From positions 1 through 64,000 of the forward strand of contig NW_027017979.1 in the NCBI RefSeq assembly GCF_032854445.1: a DNA stretch of 64,000 nt, read 5' to 3'. The notes beneath the pieces were generated by a model that saw nothing but the letters and a program-made list of their open reading frames with translations, had not been told where the DNA came from and did no database searches. The position numbers and the translations under genes were made by a program. How positions within the stretch are numbered: position 1 is the stretch's first letter; each line of letters opens with the position of its first letter. The DNA is from Liolophura sinensis (lineage: Eukaryota > Mollusca > Polyplacophora > Chitonida > Chitonidae). This document shows positions 41,063 through 53,078 of this stretch, in pieces.

Positions 41063-44000
41063 AGAGCCGTTGCTGGGCACGTGATTTTGTCATCAATGAT
41101 CATTCTTTTGTGGCTACAGCCAAAAGTATTGGTCGGAGAGCAACACAGTTCGCACCATTCGATTTCTCGTCACAAAAATACGTCGGATTAGCCTCTTACA
41201 AGCAGCACTGGAACAGTTTTTCCACTTTTGCATTTTGCCTGGTCTTTTTGTTAATTGAAATCGGCTACACTGTACTATGTACCATCGCGACTGGTCATTA
41301 CTATATTCAACTTTTGACTATAAGTTATGTGCCCTTCGGTAGCCCTTCTAAGTCCAAGACAATCTCAATGTCTTTATCTATGTGTAGAAAAACCGCATCA
41401 TTTGTACATAAAAAGCACAAGGTACTAGATACAGTATGCTTTAAAAAGTACAACTGAACACTGACCCACATCATTAAGGTACCAAAAGATGCGGAATTGG
41501 GCCAGTCATCGGCAGCTGTTTAAAAATTGAAAATTAACCTGGTTTCCATGGAGTAAGAGCCGTTGCTGGGCACGTGATGTTGTCACCAATGATTATTCAA
41601 TTGTCGCTACAGCCAAAAGTATTGGTCGGAGAGCAACGCGGTTTGCACCATTCGATTTCTCGTCACAAAATACGTCGGATTAGCCTCTTACCAGCAGCAC
41701 TGGAACAGTTTTTCCACTTTTGCATTTTTGCCTGGTCTTTTTGTTAATTGAAATCGGCTACACTGTACTATGTACCATCGCGACTGGTCATTACTATATT
41801 CAACTTTTGACTATAAGTTATGTGCCCTTCGGTAGCCCAGAAGACGTCAAATCTTTGGGCTAAGCCCATTTAACTCACCCAGCAATTGTCTTTCTTCTAA
41901 GTCCAAGACAATCTCAATATCTTTATCTACGTGTAGAAAAACCACACCATTTGTATATAAAAAAACACAAGGTAAGAGATACAGTCTGCTGTAAAAAGTA
42001 CAACTGAACACTGAACCACATCACTAAGGTTCCAAAAGATGCGGAATTGGGCCAGGCATCGGCAGCTGTTTAAAAAATTGCAAAATTCCCTGGTTTCCAT
42101 GGAGTAAGAGCCGTTGATAGGCACGTGATGTTGTCACCAGTGATTATTCAATTGTCGCTACAGCCAAAAGTATTGGTTTGAGAGCAACGCAGTTTGCACC
42201 ATTCGATTTCTCGTCACAAAATAAATCGGATTAGCCTCTTACCAGCAGCACTGCAACAGTTTTTCCACTTTTGCTTAGCCTTTTTGTTAAATTAAATCGG
42301 CTACACTGTACTATGTACCATCGCGACTGGTCATTACTATATTCAACTTTTGACTATAAGTTATGTTTCCTTCGGTAGCCCAGAAGACGTCAAATCTTTG
42401 GGCTAAGCCCATTTAACTCACCCAGCAATTGTCTTTCTTCTAAGTCCAAGACAATCTCAATATCTTTATCTATGTGTAGATAAACCACACCATTTGTACA
42501 TAAGAAACACAAGGTACTAGATACAGTCTGCTGTAAAAAGTACAACTGAACACTGACCCACATCATTAAGGTGCCAAAAGATGCGAAATTGGGCCAGGCA
42601 TCGGCAGCTGTTTAAAAAATTGCAAATTTCCCTGGTTTCCATGGAGTAAGAGCTGTTGCTAGGCACGTGATTTTGTCATTAATTGTCATTCAATTGTCGC
42701 TACAGCCCAAAGTATTGGTCGGAGAGCAACGCGGTTTGCTCCATTCGATTTCTCGTCACAAAATACGTCGGATTAGCCTCTTACAAGCAGCACTGCAACA
42801 GTTTTTCCACTTTTGCATTTTTGCCTGGTCTTTTTGTTAATTGAAATCGGCTACACTGTACTATGTACCATCGCGACTGGTCATTACTATATTTAACTTT
42901 TGACTATAAGTTATATGCCCTTCGGTAGCCCAGAAGACGTCAAATCTTTGGGCTCAGACCATTTAACTCATCCAGCAATTGTCTTACTTCTAAGTCCAAG
43001 ACAATCTCAATGTCTTTATCTATGTGTAGAAAAACCACATCATTTGTACATAAAAAGCACAAGGTACTAGATACAGTCTGCTTTAAAAAGTACAACTGAA
43101 CACTGACCCACATCATTAAGGTGCTAGAAGATGCGGAATTGGGCCAGTCATCGGCAGCTGTTTAAAACTTGAAAATTAACCTGGTTTCCATGGAGTAAGA
43201 GCCGTTGCTGGGCACGTGATGTTGTCACCAATAATTATTCAATTGTCGCTACAGCCAAAAGTATTGGTCGGAGAGCAACGCGGTTTGCACTATTCGATTT
43301 CTCGTCACAAAATACGTCGGATTAGCCTCTTACAAGCAGCACTGCAACAGTTTTTCCACTTTTGCATTTTTGCCTGGTCTTTTTGTTAATTGAAATCGGC
43401 TACACTGTACTATGTACCATCGCGACTGGTCACTAGTATATTTAACTGTTGACTATAAGTTATGTGCCCTTCGGTAGCCCAGAAGAAGTCAAATCTTTGG
43501 CTAAGCCCATTTAACTCACCCAGCAATTGTCTTACTTCTAAGTCCAAGACAATCTCAATGTCTTTATCTATGTGTTGAAAAACCACATCATTTGTACATA
43601 AAAATCACAAGGTACTAGATACAGTCTGCTTTAAAAAGTACAACTGAACACTGACCCACATCATTAAGGTACCAAAAGATGCGGAATTGGGCCAGTCATC
43701 GGCAGCTGTTTTAAAAATTGAAAATTAACCTGGTTTCCATGGAGTAAGAGCCGTTGCTGGGCACGTGATGTTGTCACCAATGATTATTCAATTGTCGCTA
43801 CAGCCAAAAGTATTGGTCGGAGAGCAACACGGTTTGCACCATTCCATTTCTCGTCATAAAATACGTCGGATTAGCCTCTTACCAGCAGCACTGGAACAAA
43901 TTTTCCACTTTTGCATTTTTGCCTGGTCTTTTGTTAATTGAAATCGGCTACACTGTACTATGTACCATCGCGACTGGTCATTACTATATTTCAACTTTTG

Positions 44001-44190
44001 ACTATAAGTTATGTGCCCTTCGGTAGCCCAGAAGACGTCAAATCTTTGGGCTAAGCCCATTTAACTCACCCAGCAATTGTCTTATTTCTAAGTCCAAGAC
44101 AATCTCAATGTCTTTCTCTATGCGTAGAAAAACCACACCATTTGTACATAAAAAACACAAGGTACTAGATACAGTCTGCTGTAAAAAGTA
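41063..44190. repeat. Right-edge subfamily A monomers, diverged
   Basis: Units at 41063, 41556, 42107, 42649, 43198 and 43747. The 41063 unit is only 493 bp because of a 56-bp deletion. The 42107 unit is 542 bp, with a rearranged T-tract segment (CACTTTTGCTTAGCCTTTTTG). Several units share GATGTTGTCACCA and AAAATTAACCTGG. Scattered substitutions in otherwise constant strings (AGCTGTTGCTAGG, GATAGGCACG, ACCAGTGATTATTC) suggest this border is older and less homogenised. Confidence 0.8.
41345..41346. other. 56-bp deletion junction inside a monomer
   Basis: AGCCC at 41341-41345 is followed directly by TTCTAAGTCC. In every other unit the 56 bases from AGAAGACGTC through AATTGTCTTAC lie between them. 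The deletion removes the GACGTC motif and the TGGGCTAAGCCCA dyad. The marker spacing of 493 bp (41063 to 41556) confirms the size. Confidence 0.9.
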
Positions 44191-44340
44191 CAACTGAACA
44201 CTGACCCACATCATTAAGGTGCCAAAAGATGCGCAATTGGGCCAGGCATCTCCAGGTGTTGAAAAATTGCAAATTTCCTTGGTTACCATGGAGTAAGAGC
44301 CGTTGCTGGGCACGTGATCTTAACATCATTGATTATTTTT
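44150..44340. other. A-to-B subfamily junction within one monomer
   Basis: The monomer starting at 43747 carries A states through TTTGTACATAAAAAACAC, GTACTAGATACAGTCTGC and CATCATTAAGG (about 44.22 kb). It then switches to B states GATGCGCAATTGG, GGCATCTCCAGG and GTTGAAAAATTGC. The next monomer (44296) is already B-like: GATCTTAACATCATTGATTATT, GGATTTTTGCC, CAGACGACGTC. The join keeps the 549-bp phase, so it is consistent with homologous unequal exchange rather than insertion. Confidence 0.85.
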
Positions 44341-47280
44341 TTGGAGCTACAGCCAAAAGTAGTGGTCGGGGAGAAACGCGGTTTGCACCATTCGATTTCT
44401 CGTCAAAAAATACGTCGGATTAGCCTCTTACCAGCAGCATTGGCACAGCTTTTTCACTTTTGGATTTTTGCCTGGTCTTTTTGCGAATTGAAATCGGCTA
44501 CATTAACTATGTACAATGGCGACTGGTCATTACTATATTCAACTTTTCATTATAAGATTTGTGCCCTTCGATAGCCCAGACGACGTCAAATCTTTGGGCC
44601 AAGGCCCATTTAACTCACCCAGCAAATGTCTTACTTCTAAGTCGAAGACAAACTCAATTTCTTTATCTACATGTAGAAAAACAACACCATTTGTATATAA
44701 AAAAAACACAAGGTACTTGATACAGTCCGCTGTAAAAAGTACAATTGAACACTGACCCACATCAATAAGGTGCCAAAAGATGCGCAATTGGGCCAGGCAT
44801 CTCCAGCTGTTGAAAAATTGCAAATTTTCCTTGGTTTTCATGGAGTAGAGCCGTTGCTGGGCACGTGATCTTGACATCATTGATTATTCTTTTGTGGCTA
44901 CAGCCAAAAGTATTGGCAGGAGAGCAACGCAGTTGCACCATTCGATTTCTCGTCACAAAATACGTCGGATTAGCCTCTTACCAGCAGCATTGGAACAGTT
45001 TTTCCACTTTTGGATTTTTGCCTGGTCTTTTTGCTAATTGAAATCTGCTACATTAACTATGTACAATCGCGACTGGTCATTACTATATTCAACTTTTCAT
45101 TATCAGTTATGTGCCCCTTCGGTAGCCCAGACGACGTCAAATCTTTGGGCAAAGCCCATTTAACTCACCCAGCAAATGTCTTACTTCTAAGTCGAAGACA
45201 ATCTCAATGTCTTTATCTACATGTAGGAAAACCACACCATTTGTATATAAAAAAAACAATGTACTTCATACAGTCTGCTGTAAAAAGTACAATTGAACAC
45301 TGACCCATATCAAAAAGGTGCCAAAAGATGCGCAATTAGGCCAGCATCTCCAGGTGTTGAAAAATTGCAATTTCTATGGTTTCCATGGATTAGGAGGCAT
45401 TTGCTGGGCACGTGATCTTGACATCATTGATTATTCATTTGTGGCTACAGCCAAAAGTGTTGATCGGAGAGCAACGCGGTTTGCACCATTCGATTTTCTC
45501 GTCAAAAAATACGTCGGATTAGCCTCTTAACAGCAGCATTGGAACAGTTTTTCCACTTTTGGATTTTTGCCTGGTCTTTTTGCGAATTGAAATTGGCTAC
45601 ATTTACTGTGTACCATCGCGACTGGTCATTACTATATTCAACTTTTCATTATAAGTTATGTGCCCTTCGGTAGCCCAGACGACGTCAAATCTTTGGGCCA
45701 AGCCCATTTAACTCACCCAGCAAATGTCTTACTTCTAAATCGAAGACAATTTCAATGTCTTTATCTACATGTAGAAAAACCACACCATTTGTATATAAAA
45801 AAACACAAGGTACTTGATAAAGTCTGCTGTAAAAAGTACAATTGAACACTGACCCACATAATAAGGTGCCAAAAGATGCGCAATTGGGCCAGCATCTCCA
45901 GCTGTTGAAAAATTGCAAATTTCCGTGGTTACCATGGAGTAAGAGCCGTTGCTGGGGCACGTGACCTTGACATCATTGATTATTCATTTGTGGCTACAGC
46001 CAAACGTATTGGTCGGAGAGCAACGCGGTTTGCACCATTCGATTTCTCGTCACAAAATACGTCGGATTAGCCTCTTACCAGCAGCATTGGAACAGTTTTT
46101 CCAGTTTTGGATTTTTACCTGGTCTTTTTGCTATTTGATATCGGCTACATTAACTATGTACAATCGCGACTGGTCATTACTATATTCAACTTTTCATTAT
46201 AAGTTATGTGCCCTTCGGTAGCCCAGACGACGTCAAATCTTTGGGCAAAGCCCATTTTAACTCACCTAGGAAATGTCTTACTTCTAAGTCGAAGACAAAC
46301 TCAATGTCTTTATCTACATGTAGAAAAACCACACCATTTGTATATAAAAAACACAAGGTACTTGATACAGTCTGCTGTAAACAGTACAATTGAACACTGA
46401 CCCACATCAATAAGGTGCCAAAAGATGCGCAATTGGGCCAGGCATCTCCAGGTGTTGAAAAATTGAAAATTTCTATGGTTTAAATGAAGTAAGAGCCGTT
46501 GCTGGGCACGTGATCTTGACCTCAATAATCATTCAGTTGTGGCTACAGCCAAACGTATTGGTCGGAGAGCGACGCGGCTTCCACCATTCGATTTCTCGTC
46601 ACAAAATACGTCGGATTAGCCTCTTATTAGCAGCATTGGGACAGTTTTTCCACTTTTGGATTTTTACCTGGTTTTTTGCTAAATGAAATCGGTTACATTA
46701 ACTATGTACCACCGCGACTGGTCATTACTATATTCAACTTTTCATTATAAGTTATGTGCCCTTCGGTAGCCCAGACGACGTCAAATCTTTGGGCCAAGCC
46801 CATTTAACTCACCCAGCAAATGTCTTACTTCTAAGTCGAAGACAAACTCAATGTCTTGATCTACATGTAGAAAAACCACACCATTTGTATATATAAAAAA
46901 CACAAGGTACTTGATACAGTCTGCTATAAAAAGTACAATTGAACACTGACCCACATCAAAAAGGTGCCAAAAGATGCGGAATTGGGCCAGGCATCTGCAG
47001 CTGTTTAAAAATTGCAAATTTCCTTGGTTTCCATGGATTAAGAGCCGTTGCTGGGCACGTGATCTTGACATCATTGATTATTCATTTGTGGCTACAGCCA
47101 AAAGTGTTGGTCGGAGAGCAACGCGGTTTGCACCATTCGATTTCTCGTCACAAAATACGTCGGATTAGCCTCTTACCAGCAGCATTGGAACAGTTTTTCC
47201 ACTTTTGGATTTTTGCCTGGTCTTTTTGCGAATTGAAATCGGCTAAATTTACTATGTACCATCGCGACTGGTCATTACAA
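44341..47280. repeat. Diverged subfamily B monomers at the block edge
   Basis: Units at 44847, about 45391, 45942, 46492 and 47041 carry B states but also many private changes: GGAGCTACAGCC with TAGTGGTCGGGGAG (44.34 kb), GGATTAGGAGGCATTTGC (45.39 kb), GTGACCTTGAC (45.96 kb), GGTTTAAATGAAGTAAG (46.48 kb), GCGGCTTCCACC (46.57 kb) and CTTATTAGCAGC (46.62 kb). They do not fall into the P-Q-R types seen further right. The divergence at the edge and regularity inside matches a layered-expansion pattern. Confidence 0.8.
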
Positions 47281-50230
47281 TATTCAACTTTTCATTATAA
47301 GTTATGTGCCCTTCGGTAGCCCAGACGACGTCAAATCTTTGGGCAAAGCCCATTTAACTCACCCAGGAAATGTCTTACTTCTAAGTCGAAGACAAACTCA
47401 ATGTCTTTATCTACATGTAGAAAAACCACACCATTTGTATATAAAAAACACAAGGTACTTGATACAGTCTGCTGTAAAAAGTACAATTGAACACTGACCC
47501 ACATCAATAAGGTGCCAAAAGATGCACAATTGGGCCAGGCATCTCCAGCTGTTGAAAAATTGCAAATTTCCCTGCTTTCCATGAAGTAAGAACTGTTGCT
47601 GGGCACGTGATCTTGATATCAATGATTATTTATTTGTGGCTACAGCCAAAAGTATTGGTCGGAGAGCAACGCGGTTTGCACCATTCGATTTCTCGTCACA
47701 AAATACGTCGGATTAGCCTCTTGCCAGCAGCATTGGAACAGTTTTTCCACTTTTGGATTTTTGCCTGGTCTTTTTGCGAATTGAAATCGGCTACATTTAC
47801 TATATACCATCGCGACTGGTCATTACTATATTCAACTTTTCATTATAAGTTATGTGCCCCTCGGTAGCCCAGACGACATCAAATCTTTGGGCCAAGCCCA
47901 TTTAACTCACCCAGCAAATGTCTTACCTCTAAGTCGAAGACAAACTCAATCTCTTTATCTACATGTAGAAAAACCACACCATTTGTATATAAAAAACACA
48001 AGGTACATGACACAGTCCGCTGTAAAAAGTACAATTGAACACTGACCCACATTAAGAAGGTGCCAAAAGATGCGCAATTGGGCCAGGCATCTGCAGCTGT
48101 TGAAAAATTGCAAATTTCTATGGTTTCCATGGAGTAAGAGCCGTTGCTGGGCACGTGATCTTGATATCAATGATCATTTAGTTGTGGCTACAGCCAAACG
48201 TATTGGTCGGAGAGCAACGCGGTTTGCACCTTTCGATTTCTCGTCACAAAATACGTCGGATTAGCCTCTTACCAGCAGCATTGGAACAGTTTTTCCACTT
48301 TTGGATTTTTGCCTGGTCTTTTTGCTATTTGAAATCGGCTACATTAACTATGTACAATCGCGACTGGTCATTACTATATTCAACTTTTCATTATAAGTTA
48401 TGTGCCCTTCGGTAGCCCAGACGACGTCAAATCTTTGGGCCAAGCCCATTTAACTCACCCAGCAAATGTCTTACTTCTAAGTCGAAGACAAACTCAATGT
48501 CTTTATCTACATGTAGAAAAACCACACCATTTGTATATAAAAAAACCACAAGGTACTTGATACAGTCCGCTGTAAAAAGTACAATTGAACACTGACCCAC
48601 ATCAATAAGGTGCCAAGAGATGCGCAGTTGGGCCAGGCATCTCCAGCTGTTGAAAAATTGCAAATTTCCCTGCTTTCCATGAAGTAAGAACTGTTGCTGG
48701 GCACGTGATCTTGATATCAATGATTATTTATTTGTGGCTACAGCCAAAAGTATTGGTCGGAGAGCAACGCGGTTTGCACCATTCGATTTCTCGTCACAAA
48801 ATACGTCGGATTAGCCTCTTGCCAGCAGCATTGGAACAGTTTTTCCACTTTTGGATTTTTGCCTGGTGTTTTTGCGAATTGAAATCGGCTACATTTACTA
48901 TATACCATCGCGACTGGTCATTACTATATTCAACTTTTCATTATAAGTTATGTGCCCCTCGGTAGCCCAGACGACATCAAATCTTTGGGCCAAGCCCATT
49001 TAACTCACCCAGCAAATGTCTTACCTCTAAGTCGAAGACAAACTCAATCTCTTTATCTACATGTAGAAAAACCACACCATTTGTATATAAAAAACACAAG
49101 GTACATGACACAGTCCGCTGTAAAAAGTACAATTGAACACTGACCCACATTAAGAAGGTGCCAAAAGATGCGCAATTGGGCCAGGCATCTGCAGCTGTTG
49201 AAAAATTGCAAATTTCTATGGTTTCCATGGAGTAAGAGCCGTTGCTGGGCACGTGATCTTGATATCAATGATCATTCAGTTGTGGCTACAGCCAAACGTA
49301 TTGGTCGGAGAGCAACGCGGTTTGCACCTTTCGATTTCTCGTCACAAAATACGTCGGATTAGCCTCTTACCAGCAGCATTGGAACAGTTTTTCCACTTTT
49401 GGATTTTTACCTGGTCTTTTTGCTATTTGAAATCGGCTACATTAACTATGTACAATCGCGACTGGTCATTACTATATTCAACTTTTCATTATAAGTTATG
49501 TGCCCTTCGGTAGCCCAGACGACGTCAAATCTTTGGGCCAAGCCCATTTAACTCACCCAGCAAATGTCTTACTTCTAAGTCGAAGACAAACTCAATGTCT
49601 TTATCTACATGTAGAAAAACCACACCATTTGTATATAAAAAAACCACAAGGTACTTGATACAGTCCGCTGTAAAAAGTACAATTGAACACTGACCCACAT
49701 CAATAAGGTGCCAAGAGATGCGCAGTTGGGCCAGGCATCTCCAGCTGTTGAAAAATTGCAAATTTCCTTGGTTTCCATGGAGCAAGAGCCGTTGCTGGGC
49801 ACGTGATCTTGACATCATTGATTATTCATTTGTGGCTACAGCCAAAAGTATTAGTCGGAGAGCAACGCGGTTTGCACCATTCGATTTCTCGTCACAAAAT
49901 ACGTCGGATTAGCCTCTTACCAGCAGCATTGGAACAGTTTTTTCCACTTTTGGATTTTTACCTGGTCTTTTTGCTATTTGATATCGGCTACATTAACTAT
50001 GTACAATCGCGACTGGTCATTACTATATTCAACTTTTCATTATAAGTTATGTGCCCTTCGGTAGCCCAGACGACATCAAATCTTTGGGCAAAGCCCATTT
50101 AACTCACCCAGGAAATGTCTTACTTCTAAGTCGAAGACAAACTCAATGTCTTTATCTACATGTAGAAAAACCACACCATTTGTATATAAAAAACACAAGG
50201 TACTTGATACAGTCTGCTGTAAAAGGTACA
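47280..50230. repeat. B macro-repeat start: R'-P-Q-P-Q-R' block, copy 1
   Basis: Units are P (47589, 48687), Q (48137, 49235) and R' (49785). P is marked by CCCTGCTTTCCATGAAG, AAGAACTGTTGC, GATATCAATGATTATTTATT, CTCTTGCCAGC, CTATATACC, GCCCCTCGG and GACGACATC. Q is marked by CAGTTGTGGCTACAGCC, CAAACGTATTGG and TTTGCACCTTTCG. R' is marked by GGGCAAAGCCC and CCAGGAAATG. P and Q alternate as a 1,098-bp dimer. Shifting by 13,175 bp gives near identity to 60.46-63.4 kb. Unit 48137 differs from its partner at 61312 at one visible site (CATTTAG versus CATTCAG). Confidence 0.88.
47410..47448. promoter_or_regulatory. Subfamily B palindrome TCTACATGTAGA and TATA-like TATATAAAAAA (exemplar)
   Basis: TCTACATGTAGA (47410-47421) is a perfect 12-bp palindrome present in nearly all B units. 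Most A units have TCTACGTGTAGA or TCTATGTGTAGA, which break it, although one A unit has it at 21108-21119. Seventeen bases further, B has TATATAAAAAA (47438-47448) where A has TACATAAAAAA (for example 390-400). The B form fits the eukaryotic TATA-box consensus. Promoter activity is only an inference; A/T-rich satellites produce such matches by chance. Confidence 0.3.
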
Positions 50231-50333
50231 ATTGAACACTGACCCACATCAATAAGGTGCCAAAAGATGCACAATTGGGCCAGGCATCTCCAGCTGTTGA
50301 AAAATTGCAAATTTCCCTGCTTTCCATGAAGTA

Positions 50334-53078
50334 AGAACTGTTGCTGGGCACGTGATCTTGATATCAATGATTATTTATTTGTGGCTACAGCCAAAAGTAT
50401 TGGTCGGAGAGCAACGCGGTTTGCACCATTCGATTTCTCGTCACAAAATACGTCGGATTAGCCTCTTGCCAGCAGCATTGGAACAGTTTTTCCACTTTTG
50501 GATTTTTGCCTGGTCTTTTTGCGAATTGAAATCGGCTACATTTACTATATACCATCGCGACTGGTCATTACTATATTCAACTTTTCATTATAAGTTATGT
50601 GCCCCTCGGTAGCCCAGACGACATCAAATCTTTGGGCCAAGCCCATTTAACTCACTCAGCAAATGTCTTACCTCTAAGTCGAAGACAAACTCAATCTCTT
50701 TATCTACATGTAGAAAAACCACACCATTTGTATATAAAAAACACAAGGTACATGACACAGTCCGCTGTAAAAAGTACAATTGAACACTGACCCACATTAA
50801 GAAGGTGCCAAAAGATGCGCAATTGGGCCAGGCATCTGCAGCTGTTGAAAAATTGCAAATTTCTATGGTTTCCATGGAGTAAGAGCCGTTGCTGGGCACG
50901 TGATCTTGATATCAATGATCATTCAGATGTGGCTACAGCCAAACGTATTGGTCGGAGAGCAACGCGGTTTGCACCTTTCGATTTCTCGTCACAAAATACG
51001 TCGGATTAGCCTCTTACCAGCAGCATTGGAACAGTTTTTCCACTTTTGGATTTTTACCTGGTCTTTTTGCTATTTGAAATCGGCTACATTAACTATGTAC
51101 AATCGCGACTGGTCATTACTATATTCAACTTTTCATTATAAGTTATGTGCCCTTCGGTAGCCCAGACGACGTCAAATCTTTGGGCCAAGCCCATTTAACT
51201 CACCCAGCAAATGTCTTACTTCTAAGTCGAAGACAAACTCAATGTCTTTATCTACATGTAGAAAAACCACACCATTTGTATATAAAAAAACCACAAGGTA
51301 CTTGATACAGTCCGCTGTAAAAAGTACAATTGAACACTGACCCACATCAATAAGGTGCCAAGAGATGCGCAGTTGGGCCAGGCATCTCCAGCTGTTGAAA
51401 AATTGCAAATTTCCTTGGTTTCCATGGAGCAAGAGCCGTTGCTGGGCACGTGATCTTGACATCATTGATTATTCATTTGTGGCTACAGCCAAAAGTATTG
51501 GTCGGAGAGCAACGCGGTTTGCACCATTCGATTTCTCGTCACAAAATACGTCGGATTAGCCTCTTACCAGCAGCATTGGAACAGTTTTTCCACTTTTGGA
51601 TTTTTGCCTGGTCTTTTTGCGAATTGAAATCGGCTACATTTACTATGTACCATCGCGACTGGTCATTACTATATTCAACTTTTCATTATAAGTTAAGTGC
51701 CCTTCGGTAGCCCAGACGACGTCAAATCTTTGGGCCAAGCCCATTTAACTCACCCAGCAAATGTCTTACTTCTAAGTCGAAGACAATTTCAATGTCTTTT
51801 TCTACATGTAGAAAAACCACACCATTTGTATATAAAAAAACACAAGGTACTTGATAAAGTCTGCTGTAAAAAGTACAATTGAACACTGACCCACATTAAT
51901 AAGGTGCCAAAAGATGCGGAATTGGGCCAGGCATCTCCAGGTGTTGAAAAATTGCAAATTTCCTTGGTTACCATGGAGTAAGAGCCGTTGCTGGGCACGT
52001 GATCTTGACATCATTGATTATTCATTTGTGGCTACAGCCAAAAGTATTGGTCGGAGAGCAACGCGGTTTGCACCATTCGATTTCTCGTCACAAAATACGT
52101 CGGATTAGCCTCTTACCAGCAGCATTGGAACAGTTTTTCTACTTTTGGATTTTTACCTGGTCTTTTTGCTATTTGATATCGGCTACATTAACTATGTACA
52201 ATAGCGACTGGTCATTACTATATTCAACTTTTCATTATAAGTTATGTGCCCTTCGGTAGCCCAGACGACGTCAAATCTTTGGGCAAAGCCCATTTAACTC
52301 ACCCAGGAAATGTCTTACTTCTAAGTCGAAGACAAACTCAATGTCTTTATCTACATGTAGAAAAACCACACCATTTGTATATAAAAAACAAAAGGTACTT
52401 GATACAGTCCGCTGTAAAAAGTACAATTGAACACTGACCCACATCAATAAGGTGCCAAGAGATGCGCAGTTGGGCCAGGCATGTCCAGCTGTTGAAAAAT
52501 TGCAAATTTCCTTGGTTTCCATGGAGTAAGAGCCGTTGCTGGGCACGTGATCTTGACATCATTGATTATTCATTTGTGGCTACAGCCAAAAGTATTGGTC
52601 GGAGAGCAGTGCGGTTTGCACCATTCGATTTCTCGTCACAAAATACGTCGGATTAGTCTCTTACCAGCAGCATTGGAACAGTTTTTCCACTTTTGCATTT
52701 TTACCTGGTCTTTTTGCTAATTGAAATCGGCTACATTAACTATGTACAATCGCGACTGGTCATTACTATATTCAATTTTTCATGATAAGTTATGTGCCCT
52801 TCGGTAGCCCAGACGACGTCAAATCTTTGGGCCAAGCCCATTTAACTCACCCAGCAGTTGTCTTACTTCTAAGTCGAAGACAATCTCAATGTGTTTATCT
52901 ACATGTAGAAAAACCACACCATTTGTACATAAAAAAAACACAAGGCACTTGATACAGTCCGCTGTAAAAAGTACAATTGAACACTGACCCACATCAATAA
53001 GGTGCCAAAAGATGCACAATTGGGCCAGGCATCTCCAGCTGTTGAAAAATTGCAAATTTCCCTGCTTTCCATGAAGTA
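50334..53078. repeat. 2,745-bp pentamer HOR P-Q-R-R'-R'', copy 1
   Basis: Units are P (50334), Q (50882), R (51432), R' (51981) and R'' (52529). R is marked by CATGGAGCAAGAGCC, AAGTTAAGTGCC and GTCTTTTTCTACATG. R' is marked by GGTTACCATGG, CTATTTGATATCGG and GGGCAAAGCCC. R'' is marked by GAGCAGTGCGG, ATTAGTCTC, TGATAAGTTATG, CAGCAGTTGTC and CAATGTGTTTATC. Near identity to copy 2 begins about 50.23 kb, just upstream of GATGCACAATTGG, and each unit has its match exactly 2,745 bp later. Confidence 0.92.

Larger units (their letters stand above)
1..44190. repeat. Satellite subfamily A block
   Basis: About 78 full monomers and four truncated ones carry the A diagnostic states: ATTCAATTGTCGCTACAG or ATTCAACTTTCGCTACAG, CTTTTGCATTTTTGCC, GGCTACACTGTACTATG, CAGAAGACGTC, TAAGTCCAAGACAATCTC, TGTACATAAAAAACAC, and CATCGGCAGCTGTTT followed by A's. 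Variation between neighbours is higher than in the right-hand block except in the 2.75-12.2 kb HOR. Phase markers in the middle part include 12493, 13044, 13593, 14140, 14690, 15240, 15790, 16340, 16890, 17439, 17989, 18539, 19089, 19639, 20189 and 20738. The right edge is set where the first B-specific states appear, inside the monomer starting at 43747. Confidence 0.93.
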
